DNA of 18,862 nucleotides from JBFWWW01 sp050245975 (GTDB lineage Bacteria; Pseudomonadota; Alphaproteobacteria; Rhizobiales; Hyphomicrobiaceae), in contig JBFWWW010000060.1 in the NCBI GenBank assembly GCA_050245975.1, forward strand, positions 1 to 18,862. Direction: 5' to 3'. A program made the translations under genes and the position numbers. The notes below the pieces were generated by a model. It was not told where the DNA came from. It saw only the letters and a program-made list of their open reading frames with translations, and searched no databases. This document shows, one piece after another, positions 1 to 6,364 of the stretch; position 1 is the stretch's first letter; each line of letters begins with the position of its first letter.

Positions 1-372
1 GAGCCGCTGCAGAGCCTGTTGAAACGCGCGCGGTCCGCCGGGCTCGGACTGATGCTGGCCACGCAATCGCCGGGCGACCTCGACTACAAGTCGCGCGACC
101 AGATCACCTCCTGGTTCATCGGCCGCGTTCGCGAGGACACGGCGCTGCGCAAGCTCAAGGCGGCGTTCCAGAGCGAATCCGGCCTTGATCCGGCTGCCGT
201 CCTTCCAGGGCAGACGGTCGGCGAGTTCCATCTGGTGCAGGAGGGGTTGGTGCGGTCCCTGAAGGCGCAGCGGTCGCTCATCAGCGCCGAACAGGTGCCG
301 TTCGACCGCATCGAGCAGCTCGCCAAAGAGACAAAAGGTCAGGACGAAAAGCAACTTAGGCTATTTGGCTGA
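1..372 (+). CDS. HerA-like ATPase, C-terminal part (5' end off window)
   Basis: The reading frame is open from the first base and stops with TGA at 370-372, so only about the last 123 residues are present. The visible segment contains LGLMLATQSPGDLDYKSRDQ followed by SWFIGRVREDTALRKLKAAF. This resembles the region after the Walker B strand in HerA/DUF87-type hexameric ATPases, where ATQ-PGD serves as a sensor-like motif and a residue stretch tests nucleotide state. The tail after that is charged and ends in KQLRLFG. The Walker A and B motifs lie upstream of the window, so the family call rests on this one block. An FtsK/TraG-type ATPase is the main alternative. A TTG at 19 could be read as a start, but the frame continues upstream of it. 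Confidence 0.6.
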   Translation, partial: EPLQSLLKRARSAGLGLMLATQSPGDLDYKSRDQITSWFIGRVREDTALRKLKAAFQSESGLDPAAVLPGQTVGEFHLVQEGLVRSLKAQRSLISAEQVPFDRIEQLAKETKGQDEKQLRLFG

Positions 373-397
373 TATGGAATGTTAGAGTCGCGGAGCG

Positions 398-429
398 GAC
401 GAAATCCCGGCTTCGGGGCTGCGTCTTTT
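398..429 (+). terminator. Possible intrinsic terminator after the HerA-like gene
   Basis: A two-part hairpin is visible: GACG (398-401) pairs with CGTC (422-425), and CCCG (406-409) pairs with CGGG (414-417). The outer and inner stems are separated by a 4x4 internal loop. TTTT follows at 426-429. It lies 26 nt after the stop codon of the upstream gene. The stems are short, so this is a moderate call. Confidence 0.4.
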
Positions 430-441
430 CGGCACCTAGCA

Positions 442-477
442 GAAAAATGATTTTTCAACAGGAAATTTCCTTATAAT
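442..477 (+). promoter_or_regulatory. AT-rich promoter candidate with two palindromes
   Basis: In an otherwise GC-rich window this short stretch is AT-rich. It contains a perfect palindrome with 7-nt arms, GAAAAAT-G-ATTTTTC (442-456), and then the perfect 10-bp palindrome GGAAATTTCC (461-470). A consensus -10 hexamer TATAAT follows at 472-477. No good -35 hexamer sits 16-18 nt upstream (the position reads GATTTT), so an activator or another sigma factor might be needed. The palindromes are candidate binding sites for a dimeric regulator. The downstream unit would be the small ORF at 587-679 or an RNA ending near 745. Confidence 0.4.
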
Positions 478-586
478 TGCCAGTACCATGATGTTTTCGT
501 CCGTCTGCTGGGACTGAGGGGTTCGGCAAGCTGGCGAAAAGGCGGTGCGGGCCGCCTGTATGTTGCGGTTGTTGCGGGGTAGTGTC

Positions 587-679
587 GTGATTGATCGGTC
601 ATTCATACTGATGGCGTTGGCATGCGCTATTGCTCCCATTGTCGGAGCGGGCATCTACGTGCTCGTCAGCGCATTCTGA
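587..679 (+). CDS. Putative 30-residue membrane protein
   Basis: A GTG start at 587 is preceded by GGGG at 576-579, with 7 nt spacing. It opens a frame ending with TGA at 677-679 that reads MIDRSFILMALACAIAPI followed by VGAGIYVLVSAF. This is a short polar N-terminus and one continuous hydrophobic helix with a Pro and Gly in the middle, as expected for a single-pass small inner-membrane protein. An in-frame ATG at 560 would give 39 residues (adding MLRLLRGSV) but has no well-placed ribosome site. The ORF sits between a TATAAT (472-477) and a hairpin plus T-rich tract (720-750), which suggests an independent transcription unit. The function is unknown, and it could instead be a small RNA with a chance ORF. 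Confidence 0.4.
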   Translation: MIDRSFILMALACAIAPIVGAGIYVLVSAF

Positions 680-719
680 GCCTTGATTGGGATCGCAGTT
701 GCCGACGGCGCGTCCGATT

Positions 720-750
720 GCCGCCGGACCGGCGGTCTTTTCCTGTTTTT
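720..750 (+). terminator. Terminator-like hairpin after the small ORF
   Basis: CCGCCG (721-726) pairs with CGGCGG (730-735) across a 3-nt loop, with a possible extra G-U pair at 720/736. The hairpin is followed by TCTTTTCCTGTTTTT (736-750). It lies about 40 nt after the small ORF and about 85 nt before the next gene. It could also act as an attenuator for the downstream hydrolase gene if transcription reads in from upstream. Confidence 0.5.
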
Positions 751-765
751 GGGCTGACCCGATCA

Positions 766-824
766 CATCAGCAGTGGACAACTGCCTGATGCCCCCCTTA
801 CCGATAGCGGGCACCGTCTATCGG
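766..824 (+). promoter_or_regulatory. Two inverted repeats in the leader of the FAH-family gene
   Basis: First repeat: CATCAGCAGT (766-775), GGACA spacer, ACTGC (781-785), one bulged C, TGATG (787-791). Second repeat: CCGATAG (801-807) and CTATCGG (818-824), perfect arms with a 10-nt centre. The right arm of the second repeat includes the first two G residues of the GGAGG ribosome site (823-827) of the gene starting at 836. The pair could be operators for a dimeric repressor or an RNA structure that limits ribosome access. I did not recognise a known riboswitch. Confidence 0.4.
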
Positions 825-835
825 AGGAAACCAAC

Positions 836-1684
836 ATGAAGCTCGTGCGATTTGGCGCGGCAGGCTCGGAGAAGCCGGGCCTGGTCGATGCGGATGGTAC
901 CATTCGCGACCTCTCCGCCCACATCAAGGACTTTACCGGCGATATGCTTGGCGCCGCGTCTCTCGACAAGCTGCGCAAGATCGACACCAAGACATTGCCG
1001 GCGGCACCCGCCGGCGTGCGGATCGGTGCCCCGGTTGCCAACGTCCGCAACTTCATCGCCGTCGGCCTCAACTATGAGGATCATGCGCGCGAGACCGGAG
1101 CGGAGATTCCGAAGGAGCCGATCCTTTTCAACAAGCTTCCGAACTGCATCGTCGGTCCGAACGACAACGTCATGGTGCCCAAGGGCTCCAAGAAGCTCGA
1201 CTGGGAGGTCGAGATCGCGTTCGTGATCTCGAAGCGCGCCCGCTACGTGGAAGAAAAGGACGCCCTGTCGTACATCGCGGGCTACGCGGTCTGCAATGAC
1301 GTGTCGGAGCGGCATTTCCAGGCCGAGCGCGGCGGCCAGTGGATGAAGGGCAAGTGCGCCGAGACGTTCGGTCCGCTGGGTCCGTGGCTCGTCACGCCCG
1401 ACGAGATCAAGGACGTCCAGAACCTGGACATGTACCTCGACGTGAACGGCAAGCGGATGCAGACCGGCAATACGAGGACGATGATCTTCTCGATCAACTT
1501 CCTGCTGCACTACATCACGCAGTTCATGGTGCTCGAGGCCGGCGATGTGGTGACCACGGGCACGCCCCCGGGCGTCGGCCTCGGCATGAAGCCGCCGGTG
1601 TTCCTCAACGCCGGAGACACGATGACGCTGGGCATCAAGGGCCTGGGCGAGCAGAAGCAGAAGGTCGTCCCGTTCGAGATGTAA
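836..1684 (+). CDS. Fumarylacetoacetate hydrolase (FAH) family protein
   Basis: The product has 282 residues and is cytoplasmic. An N-terminal cap (about 1-65) is followed by the FAH catalytic fold starting at VRNFIAVGLNYEDHARE, where H83 matches the catalytic histidine. The metal-binding acidic residues are E124 and E126 in DWEVEIAF and D155 in CNDVSERHFQ. Further family hallmarks are KGKCAETFGPLGPWLVT (residues 171-187) and TTGTPPGVG (240-248). The family cleaves or isomerises carbon-carbon bonds in diketo acids and includes 2-hydroxyhepta-2,4-dienedioate isomerase, acylpyruvase and decarboxylases. Ureidoglycolate lyase is often a database label for such proteins. The substrate cannot be assigned here because no aromatic-degradation or purine genes are adjacent. 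The start is fixed by GGAGG at 823-827, 8 nt before the ATG. Confidence 0.9.
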   Translation: MKLVRFGAAGSEKPGLVDADGTIRDLSAHIKDFTGDMLGAASLDKLRKIDTKTLPAAPAGVRIGAPVANVRNFIAVGLNYEDHARETGAEIPKEPILFNKLPNCIVGPNDNVMVPKGSKKLDWEVEIAFVISKRARYVEEKDALSYIAGYAVCNDVSERHFQAERGGQWMKGKCAETFGPLGPWLVTPDEIKDVQNLDMYLDVNGKRMQTGNTRTMIFSINFLLHYITQFMVLEAGDVVTTGTPPGVGLGMKPPVFLNAGDTMTLGIKGLGEQKQKVVPFEM

Positions 1685-1701
1685 TTACGGGTCACCCGAC
1701 A

Positions 1702-1744
1702 AAGAAAAAGGCCCGCGCGGTGCTGCCGCGCGGGCCTTTTTCTT
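1702..1744. terminator. Strong bidirectional intrinsic terminator
   Basis: A perfect 19-bp stem (1702-1720 with 1726-1744) encloses a 5-nt loop TGCTG. The GC core GGCCCGCGCGG is flanked by an A-tract on the left and a T-tract on the right, so it can end transcription on both strands. It lies 17 nt after the FAH-family gene and 12 nt after the convergent large membrane-protein gene. Confidence 0.92.
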
Positions 1745-1756
1745 GTTCCGATCCGC

Positions 1757-4700
1757 TTAAGAGCGTCCGAATTTCTGCTGCCCGCCGTTGGCAACCGCGT
1801 TGGCATCGGACAGCTGCTGGGCCAGAAGCTTCAGGGCGTCGGCGAGCTGGAGCCAGCCCTCGGTGCTCCGCCGCGTGGACTTCCAGTGCTCGGCGGCCGC
1901 GATATGGCGCAAGCGCAGGCGCTCCAGGTCCGAGAGATGACCTTCGCCGTCCTGGCGCTCGTACTCGTCCTTGATCTGCCGCAGCGTCAGCTCGAGCGCC
2001 CCGTTTTCCTTCAGCATTCCAGCGTGGATCATGCGCTCGCACTGCTCTGCCGTGTTCTCGATGAAGCGCCTGCGCTGCGCGTCGGTTTCGTCGTCTTCCT
2101 CGGAAAGCTCGGCGAGAAGCTCGCGGCGCGCCTTGTCCAGTGCATCCTCGCGCGCCTTCTCGATGCGGAGCAGCTCATCGCCGATTGCCGCATCGGCAGA
2201 CCCGAGCTGCTGCATGGCTTCGATGGCCGCAGCGGGGATGTCCTTGTCGATGAGCGGCAGGAGCAGCTCATAATCCTCGTAGTTGAGGCCGATGGCCGTC
2301 AGCATCCGGGTGAGAATGCGCGCTTCCGGGTCGGTGTTGGGGGCGTCGTCGAACGAGTTGAGTGGCGGCGGGCCGGAATTGCCGTCCGAGAACCGCGCCG
2401 GAATCTGCTTCATTGCGCCGTAGCCGGGGAGCTGTGCGGGACCTGTGTTGAGCGAGCCGCCCTGCCGGTAGGCACCGGGGCCGGCGATCTGCGGTTGCTC
2501 GCCGTAGGGGATGATCAGGGCCTTGGCGCGGATGCGCAGGAGCGTCTTGTAGAGATCGCGGTGGATCTCGTACCTGGTCGCTTCATCCTTCTGCCGCTGC
2601 ACCTTGCCGACGGTGGCGCCGGCATTGAGCACGCTGCGGGTCACGCGCAGGAGGTGCTTGGCCTCCTCCTCGTCCGTCTCCTCCTCGCGGATTTTTTCAA
2701 GGTCGACTTCGCTCGTGAAGCCGTCCTTGCCGTTCATGGCGTGGACGTGCCGCAGGATGTCCTCCGCGTTGCGGCCGACATCCGGCAGCAGCGCGACGGT
2801 GACGATCTGCTCGAGCTCGTTGCGTTCGGCGTGCTCTTCGTCGGCGTTGAACTCGTCGCGTGCGACCACCGACAGGAACTCGAACAGCTCGGGGCGGACG
2901 AGATACCGGTTCGGCTGGTAGGCATCCCGGCCCACGGCGCCGATGGTGGCGCCGGCATTGAGCACCCGCAGGATGCGCCGACGGCTCGGCGTGTGGTCGT
3001 AGGGCAGCATGACCTCTGCGGTGAACCCATCCGTCGCCGCGATCGGGTGCATTGCCTCAAGGACGAGGGTCGCGTTCTCGAACTTGTCCGGCAGCAGCGC
3101 ATTCTCGATGATCGCTTCGAGCTGGTGTGCGCTGCGCGCCTTGACGGTGGGGACGTCCGACAGCGGCGAGCGCACCGCGTTGGCTCCGAACAGGCCGGCC
3201 ATGAACACGAGACCGTCGACCGAGATGGCAATCACGAGGGCAAGGTAGGCCAGGCGGTTGCCGTCGTAGAACGCGTTCCAGGTCACGACGAAGCGGTGGG
3301 CCTTGTCGTCGCGGATCAGCTCCATGAAGTTGATCTTCGAGCGCAGGGCCTCGGTGTCCTTGCTCGGCAGGCCCGAGTCCACAAGGCACTTGCGGGCGAA
3401 CCCGAAGAACGAGTCGGTCGTCTTCAGGGGCGCCAGCTTGTCGCCGCCGACGCAATTGGCGTCGAATGCCTTCGTTCCGGCTTCGAGCGTGAACACCATG
3501 GCGGCGGCCTCGGCGGCGCGCTTGGGATCGCAGTCGATATTGGCGAGCTTGCTCTTGGTGGCCGGTGTCGACGACAGGGCCGCATAGATCTGGTTGCAGC
3601 GCTGCTGAATGGCAGCCAGGCGATCGGCGGTCGGAGTCGCGCGGAACTCGGCACGGTCATTCTCCAGCGCCGGCAGCATGCGGCTCGGATCGATGCGCGT
3701 CTCGGAACTTCCGGTCACGGAGTCCTGAGCCATCTTGATGCGCTGGTTGGCGGTCTCGGCCTCGCCCTTGAACCGTGCCAGCTCGCCATCGACCGCGGAT
3801 AGCTCGCGCTCGAGCTGGGAGATGCGGGTATCGGATGCGGCAAGGCGCTTCTGAGCGTCCTTCACGCGCTCTTCGCCGATCTTGTAATAGTCCTGGAGCT
3901 TGCCGAGCTCGCCCATGCGCTGGCGATAGACGGGCCCCTTGCCTTCCTTGAGGGTGCCCTCGACGCCCCGATCCTCGGCCATCGCCTCGACCCGCTTGGC
4001 ATCGATTTCCTTGGCCCGGTTGTCGAGCTCGTTCTTCTTCTCGGCGTACTCGGCGGCCAGCGTCGGGCGCTCGCCCCTCAACCGCGACAACTCGTCGGTC
4101 AGCGCGATCTTCTTGCTGGCGAGACCGGCCTGTCCGCTCTGTGCGGTGGCGATCCGCTCCTGCTGTTGCTTGATCGCGCGGTTGCGGTCCTCGATCTGGT
4201 CGTTGAAGTAGCGTTCGACCTCGGATGTGGAGTCGCGCGCGACATTGATCAGGCGCACGAGGCTGGCTTCGTAGGATGTCCAGCCGTCCGTGTGAAACAG
4301 AGCTTCGGATTCCTCGATGCGGCGCTTGTTGATCGTCTGCTCGATATCCGAAACCAGGCCGGTGATCTGGTTTTGCGCGCGCAGCTCGCTGGCGCGGACG
4401 CGCTCGGCAGGCGGGAACAGCGCGTTGAAGTGAGAGTCGAAGGAAAAGAAGACGCTGGCGCTCATGCAGACGAGAAACATGACCCACAGGACCACGTTCT
4501 TGGCGATCACGCGAGCGCTCCGCAGATCCGGCGCAGCGACGTCGCTCCCGCGCATCAACACCAGCATCGCGATCACCAGCAGTGCAGCGAGGACGTAGAA
4601 GAGCTTGTCGGCATCGGCGGTCCAGCCCTGCCGGTAGGTATCGGGGTTGCTGAGGCTGAGCACGCCGCTCAACTGGAGGACGATCATCGAGAGCACAGCG

Positions 4701-5146
4701 AACAGCAGGACGCCGACGAAGGCGCTGAGCAGCGGGCGTGACCAGCCCGATGATCCGCTGGCGCTCTGCTGCGACATGCCGGACGCAAAGCTCTCGCCGA
4801 TGAGCCAGGCGGTGATCAGCATCACGGACTGGATGCCGAACGCAATGGCCAGCGACAGCATCGGGTAGCCGCTGAAATTGCGCAGGCCGTCCCAGGTCGT
4901 CCACCCGGAGGCCAGAGAAAGGACGATGGCCGCCGCTCCGAGCAGGGCAAGCTGCCAATTGTCGAAGATCATCTCCTCGATCACCGCGCCGACGCGGCCA
5001 AAGAACCGTGCCGAACGGCGCAGGACCCAAATGGCGGCGACCGCCGCGGCGATGAGAAGCCACGTGTTGGGGTTGGTCAGAGCGGCAAGTACATAGTCGA
5101 CCCAGCCCTTGAGGTCGAAAGCCGGCCCCTGCGCCACACTGTTCAT
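1757..5146 (-). CDS. Large uncharacterised membrane protein, 1129 aa
   Basis: I do not recognise this family. The start is ATG at 5146, because GGAGG (5156-5152) lies 5 nt upstream; the frame stays open further but without another ribosome site. Hydrophobic segments are near residues 27-43, 63-81, 94-117, 138-163, 181-198, 216-236 and 632-654. Residues 250-480 are charged and heptad-like (coiled coil). Residues 517-587 hold four cysteines (C517, C539, C565, C587). Arg/Lys after segments 1 and 5 suggest the N-terminus is outside. The 240-630 loop would then be periplasmic, where the cysteines could pair, and the C-terminal half cytoplasmic. Residues 674-760 and 777-870 are a tandem duplication sharing LE-I---ALLPD, DGFT-EV and LNAGAT-G-V. 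A Gly/Pro linker and a helical tail (about 940-1110) follow. A structural or mechanosensing envelope role is only a guess. Confidence 0.85.
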   Translation of the reverse strand: MNSVAQGPAFDLKGWVDYVLAALTNPNTWLLIAAAVAAIWVLRRSARFFGRVGAVIEEMIFDNWQLALLGAAAIVLSLASGWTTWDGLRNFSGYPMLSLAIAFGIQSVMLITAWLIGESFASGMSQQSASGSSGWSRPLLSAFVGVLLFAVLSMIVLQLSGVLSLSNPDTYRQGWTADADKLFYVLAALLVIAMLVLMRGSDVAAPDLRSARVIAKNVVLWVMFLVCMSASVFFSFDSHFNALFPPAERVRASELRAQNQITGLVSDIEQTINKRRIEESEALFHTDGWTSYEASLVRLINVARDSTSEVERYFNDQIEDRNRAIKQQQERIATAQSGQAGLASKKIALTDELSRLRGERPTLAAEYAEKKNELDNRAKEIDAKRVEAMAEDRGVEGTLKEGKGPVYRQRMGELGKLQDYYKIGEERVKDAQKRLAASDTRISQLERELSAVDGELARFKGEAETANQRIKMAQDSVTGSSETRIDPSRMLPALENDRAEFRATPTADRLAAIQQRCNQIYAALSSTPATKSKLANIDCDPKRAAEAAAMVFTLEAGTKAFDANCVGGDKLAPLKTTDSFFGFARKCLVDSGLPSKDTEALRSKINFMELIRDDKAHRFVVTWNAFYDGNRLAYLALVIAISVDGLVFMAGLFGANAVRSPLSDVPTVKARSAHQLEAIIENALLPDKFENATLVLEAMHPIAATDGFTAEVMLPYDHTPSRRRILRVLNAGATIGAVGRDAYQPNRYLVRPELFEFLSVVARDEFNADEEHAERNELEQIVTVALLPDVGRNAEDILRHVHAMNGKDGFTSEVDLEKIREEETDEEEAKHLLRVTRSVLNAGATVGKVQRQKDEATRYEIHRDLYKTLLRIRAKALIIPYGEQPQIAGPGAYRQGGSLNTGPAQLPGYGAMKQIPARFSDGNSGPPPLNSFDDAPNTDPEARILTRMLTAIGLNYEDYELLLPLIDKDIPAAAIEAMQQLGSADAAIGDELLRIEKAREDALDKARRELLAELSEEDDETDAQRRRFIENTAEQCERMIHAGMLKENGALELTLRQIKDEYERQDGEGHLSDLERLRLRHIAAAEHWKSTRRSTEGWLQLADALKLLAQQLSDANAVANGGQQKFGRS

Positions 5147-5164
5147 ACTAGCCTCCGCCCGCAT

Positions 5165-5182
5165 CAGCCACGCTCGTGGCTG
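5165..5182 (-). promoter_or_regulatory. Hairpin in the leader of the large membrane-protein gene
   Basis: CAGCCAC (5165-5171) and GTGGCTG (5176-5182) form a perfect 7-bp stem with a GCTC tetraloop. It lies 8 nt upstream of the GGAGG ribosome site of the gene starting at 5146. A second repeat, CGGATCG/CGATCCG (5233-5239 and 5244-5250), lies further up the same leader. These may be leader RNA structure or operator sites. Confidence 0.3.
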
Positions 5183-5412
5183 CCCGCGTGTCCTCCGCCG
5201 GACGACGCTCGACAATCCGTTTCTGGAGAGATCGGATCGCGACCGATCCGCCCTCCGGAGCCCGGTACTTGACCGGCCCGCTTACCGCATACTTTCGCCG
5301 CACAGGAGCATAACCCCGTCTTACGGGCGCTTTGGGGGCTCCATTGCGGCAATTTCGGACATGCCGCTCCGGGGCCCGCCTGTCCAACGGACGCGCCTCC
5401 ACCCTTTGCTGC

Positions 5413-5441
5413 ATTATTTTTGCCGGGGTGGATTGATGCAA
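5413..5441 (-). promoter_or_regulatory. Candidate promoter for the large membrane-protein gene
   Basis: Read on the minus strand, TTGCAT (5441-5436) and AATAAT (5418-5413) are separated by exactly 17 nt. The -10 matches the consensus at 5 of 6 positions and the -35 at 3 of 6. Transcription would start near 5406 and give a 5' leader of about 260 nt. The rest of the 714-bp gap between this gene and zur (5147-5860) holds no ORF with coding character that I can support. Confidence 0.3.
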
Positions 5442-5779
5442 GGGTGACCTTCGTCTCTGGAATGGCTTTTCGTCCAGATACTTACCGGCCATCCGGCCCT
5501 GTCCGAACGCAAGAAGAGGGTTAATTCCGTCTCCGGAGCAGGAGGGGGTCTATTAAATCTCCGTAATATCGCGCCGAAGCTGTGCACAAGGGCCCGCAAC
5601 GCGATGCCGGGCGCCACGCTCCGAGGCGTTAAGGCCGTCGCCTTCAAGCCCGTCGCCTTCGCCAGGCATGTCGAGACGCAGGTTGATGCGCTGCCAGTGA
5701 TGACCGCCTTCGCCCCGAATCTGCGGTCGACGTATTCGGTTCAAATCCCTGCCCGACCCGCCGAGACGAACGATCGCGG

Positions 5780-5814
5780 TTGACTCTGGCCTGAGAAAGG
5801 CCAGGTGATATAAG
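5780..5814 (+). promoter_or_regulatory. zur operon promoter candidate with internal dyad
   Basis: A -35-like TTGACT (5780-5785) is followed by a perfect inverted repeat, CTGGCCT (5786-5792) and AGGCCAG (5798-5804), with centre GAGAA. A -10-like TATAAG follows at 5809-5814. The spacing between hexamers is 23 nt (20-21 nt if TGATAT or GATATA is used), too long for a standard sigma-70 promoter. An over-long spacer filled by a dyad is the known layout of MerR-family promoters such as zntA. I see no clear classical Zur palindrome here. The site is 47 nt upstream of the zur start. Confidence 0.4.
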
Positions 5815-5860
5815 GGCTTCGATTGGTGGGGCACGCAGCCCGACGATTCGAGGACCACCA

Positions 5861-6364
5861 ATGACAGAATCCTTCCCGGCCCTGGAGCACGATCACGCCC
5901 ATTGCGTTGACGACGCCATCGAGCGTGCGCACAAGGCGATGGCCGACCGTGGCTTGAGGATGACGCCGCTGCGTCTCCGGGTGCTGAACGAGATCGCCGG
6001 ATCCCACTGTGCCGTCGGCGCCTACGACCTGCTCGACAAACTGGCGAAAAAAGGCCGCCGGCTGGCCCCCATCTCGGTTTACCGGGCAATCGATGCCCTG
6101 CTCGACGCCGGTGTCGTCCACCGGCTCGAGAGCCGCAACGCCTTCTTTGCCTGTCATGCCGGTCACGATCAACGCCGGCGCCTGTTGTTCCTGGCCTGCG
6201 ACCAGTGCGGCAGGGTTGCCGAAGTGGAGGGCGAGGAGGTTTTCTCCGAGATCGAGGACCTGGCGTCCAACGCGTCGTTTTCCCTCAAGCGCTCGATCGT
6301 CGAGGCGTCGGGTCTGTGCGCGTCCTGCGTCCGAGGCGGACCGCGCGTGCAGGCGTCCTCATGA
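5861..6364 (+). CDS. zur: Fur-family zinc uptake regulator Zur
   Basis: The product is 167 residues, the usual length for a Fur/Zur protein. A winged-helix DNA-binding domain (about 20-95) contains the recognition helix PISVYRAIDALLDAGVVHRL (70-89). The dimerisation and metal domain holds the structural zinc site C113-x2-C116 and C153-x2-C156. A sensory-type cluster FACHAGHD lies around 97-103, and the N-terminus is histidine-rich (LEHDHAHC). Zur represses zinc uptake genes when zinc-loaded, and the immediate overlap with znuC and znuB supports Zur over Fur or PerR. The start ATG has GAGGA at 5850-5854. The stop overlaps the znuC start (ATGA). Autoregulation is likely from family knowledge, but no certain Zur box was found upstream. 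Confidence 0.9.
   Translation: MTESFPALEHDHAHCVDDAIERAHKAMADRGLRMTPLRLRVLNEIAGSHCAVGAYDLLDKLAKKGRRLAPISVYRAIDALLDAGVVHRLESRNAFFACHAGHDQRRRLLFLACDQCGRVAEVEGEEVFSEIEDLASNASFSLKRSIVEASGLCASCVRGGPRVQASS

Noticed and set aside
1886..3802. 638-codon open frame on the plus strand opposite the large membrane-protein gene
   Set aside because: It is antisense to a gene with a good start, ribosome site, membrane helices and a repeat structure. The product is Leu/Val/Arg/Asp-rich low-information sequence, typical of a GC-rich shadow frame.
5147..5215. In-frame 23-residue upstream extension of the large membrane protein
   Set aside because: It is Arg-rich, lacks a ribosome site, and would place GGAGG (5152-5156) inside the coding region just before a better ATG at 5146.
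5109..5492. Overlapping 112- and 114-codon frames on opposite strands in the gap before zur
   Set aside because: Neither has a ribosome site or recognisable motif, both are Arg/Pro-rich, and they overlap the leader of the large gene.
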